NCBI RefSeq assembly: GCF_900013425.1
Contig: NZ_FBXK01000005.1
Location: forward strand, 1,364,001 to 1,428,000
Direction of reading: 5' to 3'
DNA from: Sphingobium sp. Z007
GTDB lineage: Bacteria; Pseudomonadota; Alphaproteobacteria; Sphingomonadales; Sphingomonadaceae
Length of the DNA stretch: 64,000 nucleotides
A program made the position numbers and the translations under genes. Of this stretch, positions 25,723 through 34,319 are shown in pieces; positions within the stretch are counted from its first letter, which is position 1, and each line of letters begins with the position of its first letter. A model generated the notes under the pieces. That model had not been told where the DNA came from. It did no database searches and was given only the letters and a program-made list of their open reading frames with translations.

Positions 25723-26038
25723 CAACAGGCGCTGCAATTCGCGGCCCAGTCCGTCAGGTCCGGCACGCAGAATGCCGTGATCGCCGCTGGTGCGGAAAGC
25801 ATGACGCGCGGGCCGATGTTCTTCAACACCCTCTATCATCAGCGCGAAGGCGTGGGCGTCGGTCCGTTCATCGACCGCATCAAGCAGCTTTTCGGAGTCG
25901 AGACGTTCAGCCAGTCCGAGGGCGCGGAGATGATCGCGACCCTGGTCCACGCTTTGCGCCCGCGGCGGGCCTTGCGGCCTGCTGACCATGTGCGAAGGCG
26001 GCGGCATCGCCAATGTGACGATTGTAGAGACGCTGTAA
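25723..26038 (+). pseudogene. Thiolase (acetyl-CoA acyltransferase) remnant
   Basis: The plus strand reads 'SQQALQFAAQSVRSGTQNAVIAAGAESMTRGPMFFNT' from 25720, the block just after the thiolase nucleophile Cys. It continues with 'FGVETFSQSEGAEMIAT' near 25900, and, in a shifted frame, ends with 'TMCEGGGIANVTIVETL' and a stop at 26036-26038, the thiolase C terminus. The N-terminal third (with the active Cys), most of the central part and one frame are lost, so it cannot be active. It abuts the TetR fragment. Confidence 0.7.
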
Positions 26039-26140
26039 ATGCCCTCAAAACCCCAATCAACGAATTGTCCGCCATCTGGCGTCCGGCTTAGGATGGTCCG
26101 CATTATGCCGGCCCGCTTGCGCGGGGAAGCAGGATCGCCT

Positions 26141-27052
26141 TCAGGATATGCTCGCAGCGGTGGCTTCGCGCAGTTGCTCGCGAAACCAGGTCAGTCCGGT
26201 ATCTGCGGCCCGTGCATGGTGATATTGCAGCATTTCGCGCATGATCGGCAAATCAACGGGCGCATCGACGATGCGCAACGGCAATCTTGACGCCATCACC
26301 CTGGCCAGCCGTTCATGCATCAGCGCCAGTCTGGTCGTCCCCGGCAACATCCAGGCCGCCTGGCTGAAGGCGGCGCAGATAATCTCTATGCGGCGGCGAT
26401 CGCCATGTTCCCGCAGATGATTTTCAATGAAGGTGCCATCGCGTGACACGCTCACCGCGACATGACCAGCGCTATAGTAGAGGTCTTCCGTCAGCGGTTG
26501 TTGCAGCATCGGATTGCCGGACCAGCCCACGACGACATGGCGCTCTTCGAACAGCAGTTCGCGCGGATGCGGCCCCTCCAGGAAACGCTCCGGCGCGACA
26601 ATGAAATCCAGTTCCCCGTCTTCCAGCCGTTCATGAATGTCGTTGCGGGGGAGCGTGATCTCTATCCGCACGCCCGGCGCAGACTGCTGCAACCGCTCCA
26701 GCATCGGGCCGATGAGGACCGTCGTCACATAATCGGACGCCACGATACGGAAGATGCGCTGGCTCTGTGACGGATCGAAGCTGAGGCCGCGCGCGATGAT
26801 ACCGCGCAGGTCCGCCACGACGGCCGAGATTTCGGGCGCGAGAGAGAGGGCCGCGGCGGTCGGGATCATCTTCTTGCCATGCTGCACCAGGATTTCGTCC
26901 GCAAAGGCGTCCCGCAAGCGGCGAAGCGCGGCGCTCATCGCCGATTGCGTCAGGTTCAAGCGCTTGGCCGCGCGGGTCACGTTCCGCTCCTCGACCAATA
27001 TATCGAACGCCACCAGCAGGTTAAGGTCGAAGCGGTCCAATCGCAAAATCAT
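26141..27052 (-). CDS. LysR-family regulator (NodD-like), aromatic cluster
   Basis: A 303-residue LysR protein of the NodD/NahR-like branch: N terminus 'DLNLLVAFDILVEERNVTRAAKRLNLTQSAMSAALRRLRDAFADEILVQHGKKMIPTAAA' (HTH about residues 20-45), then a ligand-binding domain with 'ASDYVTTVLIGPMLERL'. It is divergent from the TonB receptor that opens the catabolic cluster, with a 105-base AT-richer gap (27053-27157). It is therefore the probable activator of that cluster in response to a substrate or intermediate. Confidence 0.92.
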   Translation of the reverse strand: MILRLDRFDLNLLVAFDILVEERNVTRAAKRLNLTQSAMSAALRRLRDAFADEILVQHGKKMIPTAAALSLAPEISAVVADLRGIIARGLSFDPSQSQRIFRIVASDYVTTVLIGPMLERLQQSAPGVRIEITLPRNDIHERLEDGELDFIVAPERFLEGPHPRELLFEERHVVVGWSGNPMLQQPLTEDLYYSAGHVAVSVSRDGTFIENHLREHGDRRRIEIICAAFSQAAWMLPGTTRLALMHERLARVMASRLPLRIVDAPVDLPIMREMLQYHHARAADTGLTWFREQLREATAASIS

Positions 27053-27157
27053 GAATCCTATTGATCGTTTTTAACATATATCATCCATTTTACTGCTTTT
27101 GCAAATCATGTCACCCCCCGTCCATCCCGCGCAGATCGGGCATAAAGGGAGGAAGCC

Positions 27158-29449
27158 ATGAAAAATATTCTTTGGAGCGCCACGATGTTGGCCGGTGCGA
27201 TCATACCGCAGGCCGCCGTCGCGCAGGATTCAGAGGCGCAGGCGTCCGACGGGGGACTGGCGGAAATCGTGGTGACCGCGCAAAGGCGTGAGGAAAGCCT
27301 GCAACGCGCGGCGATCGCCGTCACCGCCGTCACCGGCGACGATCTGACCCGCTCCGGCATCACCGAAACATCCAATCTCGGCAAGCTGGTGCCCGCCCTT
27401 GTCGTGCAACCCACCGGGGGCACGACCAGCTTCTTCCTACGCGGCGTCGGCACCAACTCGCAGAACAGCTTTTCCGAAAACGCGATCGCCTTCAATTTCA
27501 ACGGCGTCTATGTCGGCCGCCCGACTGCGCCCGCCGGCGTATTCTACGATCTGGAACGGGTCGAGGTGGTGAAGGGCCCGCAAGGCACGCTCTATGGCCG
27601 CAACGCGACCGGTGGCGCGATCAACGTGCTGCCCAAAAAGCCCACGCTTGGCAAATTCGGCGTCGAAGGGCTGGCCGAATATGGCAATTATGACAGCAAG
27701 AAGGGCTTCCTGGCCGTCAACGTTCCTTTCGGTGAGATCGCCGCGCTGCGCGTCGCAGGCCAGGTGGTCGATCGCGACGGCTATATTTCGGACGGCTATG
27801 ACGATGACAAGGGCGAAGCGGTGCGCGCCTCCTTCCTGCTCAAGCCGTCGGACATCTGGTCGATCAACATCGTCGGCGATTATTATCATCAGGGCGGCAA
27901 GGGCGGCGGCGCGGTGTTGCTGCCCAGCAAGGCCTTCGCTGTGCCATCGGTCAATGATCGGGTCAGCATTTCCGATCCGCGCGCGATCGCGGCGATCAAC
28001 GGCTATGCCTCCACACTGTTCGCCCCGCCCTTCTGCGCGGGTGGCTTCATCGCCAGCGGCTGCATCGAAAATGCGCGCTCGGACGGCTATCTCGACAATC
28101 ATTTCTACGGTCTGAGCGCGCAGGTCGATGGCGACATGGGCTTTGCCACGCTGTCCGTCATTCCCGCCTGGCGCAAATCGGAAGCGGATTTCCGCACCTA
28201 TCTCCCCGGCTTCCGTGGCGAAATACAGGATAATGCCGAACAAATGTCGCTGGAAATGCGGCTGACCTCGGCTGCCGACCAGCGGCTGCGCTATGTCCTG
28301 GGCGGCTTCTTCTTCAACGAGCAGCAGGATACGCTCAACTATTTCCGCCAGGGTCGATTGTCCACCACCCGCTTCACCCCCCGCCTCAAGACGCAGAGCC
28401 TGGCCGCTTTCGGTCAGCTGACCTTCGACGTCACCGACGCCCTGCGCCTGATCGCTGGCGGACGCTATACGCAGGAAGACAAGTCGCAACTGACCGCGTC
28501 AGTCGGCGGCGGTTTGCCTGGCCCGGTCGACCCGCCGCTGGGCGCGCCCATCACCGGCGACCTCAGCTTCAAAAAATTCACCTGGAAGGCGGGAGTCGAA
28601 CTCGACGCCGGTCCTGCTTCCCTAGTCTATGCCAATGTCGCCACCGGGTTCAAATCGGGCGGCTTCTACGTCGCGGCCCCGCCTAACAACAGCTTCCGTC
28701 CGGAAAGCCTGACCGCCTATACGATCGGTGCCAAGAACCGCTTCTTCGGCAACAAGCTCCAGCTCAATATTGAAGCCTTCTACTGGGACTATAAGGACCA
28801 GCAGGTGACGTTCGTGGGGGGGGTGCGGACCGGCAACGGCCTGTTCGCGCAGGGATCGCTCACCACGAATGCAGGCAAGTCGCGCATTTTCGGCACCGAA
28901 GTCGAGGCCCGCTTCGCGCCGACCCGGGACGATCTGTTCAACATCAACGTCCAATATCTGAACGGCAAATATAAGAGCCTGCAGACCGCCAACTTCTCCC
29001 CCACCGGCGCGCCCGTCACCACCGGCTGCACGACCATCGGATCGCGGCTCGCCAATCCGGGCGTCAACGGCGCGCGCTTTTACGACATCGACTGTTCGGG
29101 TCGGCCCACGGTCAACTCGCCGCGCTGGGCGCTCAATATGGGCTATCAACACAGCTTCCATATCGGCGGCGACATGGTGCTGGTGGCGGGCGTCCGGTCG
29201 AACATCGAATCCAGCCGCTACATGAACTCCAACTTCCGCGAAGAGGAAAAGCAGGGCAGCTTCATGATGTCCGACGCGTTCCTGACGCTGGAAGGGCCGC
29301 AGGACAAATGGAGCGTCACGGCCTTCATCAACAATATCGAGGATAAGGAAGTGCTGGCCCGCGCCGGCACGCGCCCGATCCTCGACTTCCCGGTCGGCAC
29401 GCTGCGTCCGCCGCGCACCTATGGCGTACGTGTGGGCTTCAATCTGTGA
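27158..29449 (+). CDS. TonB-dependent receptor (catabolic cluster)
   Basis: A 763-residue outer-membrane receptor. It has a signal peptide (cleavage near 'QAAVAQ'), a TonB box-like 'LAEIVVTAQRREESLQ', a plug with 'NSFSENAIAFNFNGVYVGRPTAPAGVFYDLERVEVVKGPQGTLYGRNATGGAINV', and a barrel ending 'TYGVRVGFNL'. This is the sphingomonad subgroup often found next to catabolic genes. AGGGAGGAA precedes the ATG. Its stop overlaps the start of the metallo-hydrolase gene by 4 bases (GTGA), so the receptor is the first gene of the catabolic operon and probably imports its substrate. Confidence 0.95.
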   Translation: MKNILWSATMLAGAIIPQAAVAQDSEAQASDGGLAEIVVTAQRREESLQRAAIAVTAVTGDDLTRSGITETSNLGKLVPALVVQPTGGTTSFFLRGVGTNSQNSFSENAIAFNFNGVYVGRPTAPAGVFYDLERVEVVKGPQGTLYGRNATGGAINVLPKKPTLGKFGVEGLAEYGNYDSKKGFLAVNVPFGEIAALRVAGQVVDRDGYISDGYDDDKGEAVRASFLLKPSDIWSINIVGDYYHQGGKGGGAVLLPSKAFAVPSVNDRVSISDPRAIAAINGYASTLFAPPFCAGGFIASGCIENARSDGYLDNHFYGLSAQVDGDMGFATLSVIPAWRKSEADFRTYLPGFRGEIQDNAEQMSLEMRLTSAADQRLRYVLGGFFFNEQQDTLNYFRQGRLSTTRFTPRLKTQSLAAFGQLTFDVTDALRLIAGGRYTQEDKSQLTASVGGGLPGPVDPPLGAPITGDLSFKKFTWKAGVELDAGPASLVYANVATGFKSGGFYVAAPPNNSFRPESLTAYTIGAKNRFFGNKLQLNIEAFYWDYKDQQVTFVGGVRTGNGLFAQGSLTTNAGKSRIFGTEVEARFAPTRDDLFNINVQYLNGKYKSLQTANFSPTGAPVTTGCTTIGSRLANPGVNGARFYDIDCSGRPTVNSPRWALNMGYQHSFHIGGDMVLVAGVRSNIESSRYMNSNFREEEKQGSFMMSDAFLTLEGPQDKWSVTAFINNIEDKEVLARAGTRPILDFPVGTLRPPRTYGVRVGFNL

Positions 29450-30426
29450 AGCGCCTGTCCGCCCGGATCACCGGCGTGGCGCTGTCCGGCGTGATCGCCC
29501 TGCTGGCGACGGCAGCGGCGGCCGCCGGGCCGCCGCGCGCCGCCTTCGTCACCTTGGGGACGATGGGCGGCCCGGTGCCGGACGGACATCGATCGCAACC
29601 GGCCAACGCCATCCTGCACGATGGGAAGACCTATCTGGTCGATACGGGCGACGGGACTGTGGAACAGATGGCGCGGGCGGGCCTGCCTCTGCCAGGGGTC
29701 CGCGCCATTTTCCTCAGCCACCTGCATGTCGATCATATCGGCGGGCTGGCGGCGATATTGGGATTGCGCAACCAGACCGAGGCGCGCGACGCGCTGGCTA
29801 TCTATGGCCCGCCCGGCACGCGGGAACTGGTGGCAGGCATCGTCGCCAGCCTCCAGCCGTCGGCCAAGGCAGGCTATGGCATTCCCGGCAAGTCCTGGAC
29901 GCCGCCTGAAAATACCGTGTCGGTGATCGAGTTGCGGGACGGGGAAACCATTCGCGTGGACGACATGATGGTCCGCGTCGCGCAGAACACCCATTATGAC
30001 TTCGCGCCCGGCAGCGTGGAGGATCGCAACTATAAATCCTACGCTTTGCGGTTCGATCTGCCGGGCCGGTCCATCGCCTATACCGGTGACACCGGCCCCA
30101 GTGCCGCGGTCGAAAGGCTGGCGTCTGGTGCGGACCTGCTGGTCAGCGAGATGATCGACATCGACGCTACGCTGGATCGCGTGGCGCGCACCAGCCCGAA
30201 CATGCCCGCCACGGTCAAGGCGACCATGGTCCAGCATCTCGCCACCCATCACCTGACGCCGGAAGACGTCGGCACGCTGGCTGGACGGGCCAAGGTGAAA
30301 GCGCTGGCAGTCACGCATATCGCCGGCGGCACGCCCGATGCGGCCCGAACAAGCGCCTATATCGCCGCCATCGCCAAGAATTTCGCCGGACCGACCGCGA
30401 TCGCCGATGATCTCGACCGCTTCTGA
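29446..30426 (+). CDS. Exported metallo-beta-lactamase-fold hydrolase
   Basis: A 326-residue MBL-fold protein. It begins at GTG 29446 with an export signal (SARITGVALSGVIALLATAAAAAGPP). The metal motif HLHVDH is intact (H92, H94, D96, H97), followed by 'QNTHYDF' and 'AYTGDTGPS', giving the later His and Asp ligands, and a late 'THIAGG'. The closest general likeness is to RNase Z/PqqB/phosphodiesterase-like hydrolases rather than true beta-lactamases. Coupling to the TonB receptor and a periplasmic location suggest it trims the incoming substrate (ester, lactone or sulfate/phosphate ester) before inner-membrane transport. The true bond cleaved is unknown. Confidence 0.87.
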   Translation: MKRLSARITGVALSGVIALLATAAAAAGPPRAAFVTLGTMGGPVPDGHRSQPANAILHDGKTYLVDTGDGTVEQMARAGLPLPGVRAIFLSHLHVDHIGGLAAILGLRNQTEARDALAIYGPPGTRELVAGIVASLQPSAKAGYGIPGKSWTPPENTVSVIELRDGETIRVDDMMVRVAQNTHYDFAPGSVEDRNYKSYALRFDLPGRSIAYTGDTGPSAAVERLASGADLLVSEMIDIDATLDRVARTSPNMPATVKATMVQHLATHHLTPEDVGTLAGRAKVKALAVTHIAGGTPDAARTSAYIAAIAKNFAGPTAIADDLDRF

Positions 30427-30470
30427 TTTTCGTTTGTCCCGACCCTTTCTCATGAGGCCCCGAACCAACC

Positions 30471-31586
30471 ATGGACAATAGCAACATCCTCATCATTGGC
30501 GGTGGCATAGGTGGCCTCACCTCCGCCATCGCACTGCGTCGAAAAGGGTTCGACGTCACCGTTATCGAGCGTGATCCCGACTGGTCGGTCTATGGGGTCG
30601 GGATCATCCAGCAGTCCAACGTGCTGCGCGCCATGGATCATCTGGACCTGCTGGACGAATATGTCGCCGCAGGCGCAGGGTTCGACACGGTCGAAGTGTT
30701 CGCACCCGATGGCACGAAGGTCGCGCGCGTCCCCTCCCCGCGTCTGGTCGATGGCTATCCCGCCAATCTGGGCGTCGGCCGCCCTGCCCTGCACAAGGTA
30801 TTGGGCGATCGCACGATCGCATCGGGCGCCAAGGTGCGGCTGGGCGTCACTGCGACCGCCATCCATGATGCGGGCGATCATGTAGCGGTGCAATTTTCCG
30901 ACGGCACGCAGGAGAGTTTCGATCTGGTCGTGGGCGCGGACGGGGTTTATTCGCAGACCCGCGCGCTGCTGTTCCCCGACGCACCCTCACCACATTATAC
31001 GGGGCAGGCCGTATGGCGCTACAACCTGCCCCGGACCGAGGGCATGGACTCGCTTCAGGCCTATAATGGTCCCACCGGCGTCGGGCTGGTGCCGATTTCG
31101 CCAGAGCTGATGTATATGTTCGTGACTACCGCAGAACCGGACAATCCGCGTTATCCGCGCGAAGGTCTTGCTGCAACGATGCGCGCCAAGATCGCCCGCT
31201 GCTCGCCCGCAATTCAGGCGCTGGGCGACCATATCACGGACGACGACGGTGTGGTTTATCGTCCCCTGGAAGCGTTCATGCTGGACGGTCCCTGGCATAA
31301 GGGCCGTGTCGTCCTGCTGGGTGATGCCGTCCACGCCACCACCCCCCATCTGGGCCAGGGCGCGGGCATGGCAATCGAGGACAGCATCGTGCTGGCGGAA
31401 GAACTGGCCCGCCATGACGATCTGGACAGCGCGCTGACCGCCTATCGCGACCGCCGCCACGACCGGTGCCGCTACATCGTGGAAAAATCGCTCGAAATCT
31501 GCATGGGCCAGCTCGGTAAGGGCGCGCCCATCGACAATCATAAAGCTACCGCGGACATGTTCGCGATGGTCTCCCAGCCGATCTGA
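30471..31586 (+). CDS. FAD-dependent aromatic monooxygenase
   Basis: A 371-residue class A flavoprotein hydroxylase of the salicylate/3-hydroxybenzoate 6-hydroxylase type. The FAD fingerprints are complete: GGGIGG at about residues 8-13 (NILIIGGGIGGLTSAIAL), the DG motif 'LVVGADGVYSQTR' and the GD motif 'VVLLGDAVHATTPHLGQGAGMAIEDS'. It would hydroxylate, possibly decarboxylating, an aromatic ring with NAD(P)H and O2. It follows the hydrolase by 44 bases and precedes the dioxygenase by 11, so it likely makes the diol that the dioxygenase opens. Confidence 0.92.
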   Translation: MDNSNILIIGGGIGGLTSAIALRRKGFDVTVIERDPDWSVYGVGIIQQSNVLRAMDHLDLLDEYVAAGAGFDTVEVFAPDGTKVARVPSPRLVDGYPANLGVGRPALHKVLGDRTIASGAKVRLGVTATAIHDAGDHVAVQFSDGTQESFDLVVGADGVYSQTRALLFPDAPSPHYTGQAVWRYNLPRTEGMDSLQAYNGPTGVGLVPISPELMYMFVTTAEPDNPRYPREGLAATMRAKIARCSPAIQALGDHITDDDGVVYRPLEAFMLDGPWHKGRVVLLGDAVHATTPHLGQGAGMAIEDSIVLAEELARHDDLDSALTAYRDRRHDRCRYIVEKSLEICMGQLGKGAPIDNHKATADMFAMVSQPI

Positions 31587-31597
31587 AGGAAGCCGAT

Positions 31598-32500
31598 ATG
31601 AGCCGCGTTACAGAAATTCGTTATGTGGGCTACGCCCTACCCGATCTGGAGGCCGAGCGCGCCTTCTATGCCGACCAGTGGAAGCTGGTCGAAGCGGGCG
31701 AAAAGGACGGCATGGTCTATTTCGCCGCCGATGGCGGGCATGAGCATCATGTCGTGCGGCTGCGTCAAGCCGAAGAACAACGCATCGACGTGATTGCGCT
31801 GGCCGCCGACAGCCGCGCCGATGTCGATGCCCTGCATGACAAGGTCGTTGCGTCGGGCTGCCGCATCATCTTCGCGCCCAAGGATCTGGACTCGCTGGGC
31901 GGCGGCTATGGCTTCCGCTTTTTTTCGCCCGACGGCCTGACCTTCGAAGTGTCGAGCGACGTGGCCCGCCGCACCGCACGCGAGTTGGCCCGCTGGGAAG
32001 GCGTCCCGCAGAAGATCAGCCACATCGTCCTGCACTCGCCCGATCACAAGGCGATGGTCACATGGTTCTGCGATGTACTGGGCTTCAAGGTCAGCGACTG
32101 GCTGGGCGACTTCATGTGCTTCCTGCGCTGCAACGCCGCGCATCACCGCATCGCCTTCCTGCCCGGACCGCCCTGCCTCAACCATGTCGCATATGACATG
32201 CTGACCATCGATGACATGATGGTAGGCGTCAACCGGCTGCGGCTGAAGGGCACCGACATTCGCTGGGGTCCGGGCCGTCACACCGCTGGCAACAACACGT
32301 TCAGCTATTTCACCACGCCTGCGGGCTTTGCGGTCGAATATAGCTCAGAACTGGAGGATGTGGACTTCGAAACCCACCAGTCTCAGGTTCACGCCCCCGC
32401 CCCCGGCATCATGGACCAGTGGGGCATCGGCGTCGGAGGTCCGCAAACCATGCCGCATGCCGCGCCCGACAAGGGGCTGTTCCAGGCAGTGGAGGTCTGA
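31598..32500 (+). CDS. Two-domain extradiol ring-cleavage dioxygenase (VOC fold)
   Basis: A 300-residue type I extradiol dioxygenase. There are two VOC modules (residues about 5-120 and 138-250). The C-terminal module keeps the metal set H142 (KISHIVLH), H196 (CLNHVAYD) and E247 (AVEYSSE). Other conserved pieces are 'GPGRHTAGNNTFSYFTTPAGFAVEY'. It is expected to cleave a catechol-type ring next to the diol with Fe(II) and O2. It is placed between the monooxygenase and the alpha/beta hydrolase, the normal order of a meta-cleavage route. Confidence 0.93.
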   Translation: MSRVTEIRYVGYALPDLEAERAFYADQWKLVEAGEKDGMVYFAADGGHEHHVVRLRQAEEQRIDVIALAADSRADVDALHDKVVASGCRIIFAPKDLDSLGGGYGFRFFSPDGLTFEVSSDVARRTARELARWEGVPQKISHIVLHSPDHKAMVTWFCDVLGFKVSDWLGDFMCFLRCNAAHHRIAFLPGPPCLNHVAYDMLTIDDMMVGVNRLRLKGTDIRWGPGRHTAGNNTFSYFTTPAGFAVEYSSELEDVDFETHQSQVHAPAPGIMDQWGIGVGGPQTMPHAAPDKGLFQAVEV

Positions 32501-32503
32501 TCG

Positions 32504-33661
32504 ATGGCTTTGTTCGAATATTTCCCCAACTATATCTGGAACCTGTCCGTCGCGATCGCGATGGAGAGCGGCGGGCGCATCGGCGAAATCGTCGATATGT
32601 GCCAGCCGATCAAGGACGCCGCCGCCAACGGTGCGGATGCGGGCACGCCCCTGTTCATGGCGCAGTGGGTCGCGATGGCCGACAAGCTGATCGACCTGGC
32701 GGCGGAGGATGAGGCGCAGGGTCGCGGCTTCTCCGCTTCCGACAAGCTGGAGCGCGCGTCGCTCTACCTGTTCAACGCCGAACGGATGCAGGGCCATGGC
32801 CATCCAGGGCGAGAGGCGACCTATGCCAAGGCGCGCGATATGTTCGACCGGTCGACCGCTCTGGGCCGGATCAACCGTCGGCGCGTGGAAATCCCGCTCA
32901 GCACCGGCACCATGCCCGCGCTCTACACAAGTGCGCCGGGCGATGGCCCGCATCCGGTCGTCGTCTATTGCAACGGTCTCGATAGCTGCAAGGAACTGCT
33001 CTACTGGTCGCGCCTGCCGCAAGTGCTCGCGCGGCGCGGTATTTCGACGCTGTGCGTCGATCAGCCCGGATCGGGCGAAGCCCTGCGCCTTCAAAACCTG
33101 CCCGTCGATCCGCACAGCGAAAACTGGGCGAGCAAGGCGGTGGACTGGCTGGAGCAGCAGAGCGACGTCGATCCCAAGCGGATCGGCATGACCGGTATTT
33201 CGCTCGGCGGTCATTTCGCGCCGCGTGCCGTCGCCTATGAACCGCGCTTCGCATCCGGCGCGGTCTGGGGCGCCAACCATAATTGGGCGGAAGTGCAGCA
33301 AAAGCGGATGAAGCGCGAAGGCGAGAACCCCGTCCCCCATTATTGGGCGCATGTCATGTGGGCTTTCGGCGCGAGCGACATGGACGACTTCCTGGCTAAG
33401 GCGGCGGACATGAACCTCAACGGTCATATGGACGGGATCAAGGTGCCCTTCCTGGTCACTCATGGCGCGAAGGACCGGCAGATCAGCGTCGATTATGCCC
33501 ATGACTGCTACGATCAGCTGCTCAACAGCCCCCGGCGCGCGCTCAAGCTGTTCACCGAGCGCGAAGGCGGCGTCGAACATGTCGGTGCGGATAATATGTC
33601 CTACGGCTGCGACTATATCGCCGATTGGTTCGCCGATACGCTGGGCGGCAAGACCGCTTGA
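32504..33661 (+). CDS. Alpha/beta hydrolase, probable C-C bond hydrolase
   Basis: A 385-residue serine hydrolase with a long helical N-terminal part (about residues 1-125) before the alpha/beta core. This is the shape of 2,6-dihydroxypseudooxynicotine hydrolase and FrsA-like enzymes rather than of BphD. The triad is visible as S233 (GISLGG), D324 (HGAKDRQI) and H359 (GVEHVGADN). It begins 3 bases after the dioxygenase stop. It probably hydrolyses a carbon-carbon bond in the ring-cleavage product or in an acylated aromatic intermediate. Confidence 0.88.
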   Translation: MALFEYFPNYIWNLSVAIAMESGGRIGEIVDMCQPIKDAAANGADAGTPLFMAQWVAMADKLIDLAAEDEAQGRGFSASDKLERASLYLFNAERMQGHGHPGREATYAKARDMFDRSTALGRINRRRVEIPLSTGTMPALYTSAPGDGPHPVVVYCNGLDSCKELLYWSRLPQVLARRGISTLCVDQPGSGEALRLQNLPVDPHSENWASKAVDWLEQQSDVDPKRIGMTGISLGGHFAPRAVAYEPRFASGAVWGANHNWAEVQQKRMKREGENPVPHYWAHVMWAFGASDMDDFLAKAADMNLNGHMDGIKVPFLVTHGAKDRQISVDYAHDCYDQLLNSPRRALKLFTEREGGVEHVGADNMSYGCDYIADWFADTLGGKTA

Positions 33662-33692
33662 TCGCTGCGGAAGACAGATTGGTTTAGGACAT

Positions 33693-34268
33693 ATGCTCAT
33701 GGAAATTCAACCCGTTCGCCGCATCGTCACCGGTCATGACAACGCTGGCCGCGCCATCATCCAGGAAGACGGCCCGGTCCAACGCACCCAGCGCATCGGC
33801 GGGGACATCGGCCCGATGTTCCACGAAGTCTGGAACACGCAGGCTACCCCCGCCCCGATCGACGGGGCGTCGGGCGAACCGGTGGAACAGGGCATCATCC
33901 TCGCGCCGCCCAGGAACGGCACCCGCATCCGCGTGCTCGACATCCCGCCCGAAGGCGACGGCATCCGCACGATGTCGCCGGAAGAAGCCCGCGCCCATTT
34001 CGCCGAAGTGGGCGCGCATGACGCCTCCGTCCATGATGGCGAAGGATCGCGCCACGCGCTGATGCACCGCACCGAAACGATCGACTACGGCATCGTTGTG
34101 GAGGGCGAGTTGGTGCTCATCATGGACGAGGGGGAAACTACGGTCCGTGCCGGCGACATCGTCATCCAGCGCGGCACCAATCATGGCTGGTCCAATCGAT
34201 CGGACCACAATTGCCGGATCGTGTTCGTCCTGATCGACGGCGCATTTGACGACAATCTGAAGCGCTGA
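33693..34268 (+). CDS. Cupin-domain protein of the catabolic cluster
   Basis: A 191-residue small cupin. The cupin barrel is C-terminal (about residues 110-180): 'HRTETIDYGIVVEGELVLIMDEGETTVRAGDIVIQRGTNHGWSNRSDHNCRI', with conserved His/Glu/His metal ligands in the usual places. A start at ATG 33699 is equally possible, with AGGA spaced better. Cupins of this type are often found beside aromatic degradation genes as isomerase-, decarboxylase- or hydrolase-like accessory enzymes. No specific reaction can be assigned. It lies between the C-C hydrolase and the FAH-family gene in the same operon. Confidence 0.82.
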   Translation: MLMEIQPVRRIVTGHDNAGRAIIQEDGPVQRTQRIGGDIGPMFHEVWNTQATPAPIDGASGEPVEQGIILAPPRNGTRIRVLDIPPEGDGIRTMSPEEARAHFAEVGAHDASVHDGEGSRHALMHRTETIDYGIVVEGELVLIMDEGETTVRAGDIVIQRGTNHGWSNRSDHNCRIVFVLIDGAFDDNLKR

Positions 34269-34319
34269 CCCGTGCATCTGCACGGATATGTCCAGATTGA
34301 TTGAGAAAGGAACGAACCG

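Noticed and set aside
25549..26103. A full 184-residue TetR protein on the minus strand
   Set aside because: Only the last 50-60 residues look like TetR. The N-terminal part has no HTH and is the complement of thiolase code.
34270..34285. CCGTGCA-TC-TGCACGG inverted repeat after the cupin gene as a terminator
   Set aside because: A two-base loop cannot form a normal hairpin and no T-run follows. The FAH gene just downstream appears to be in the same operon.
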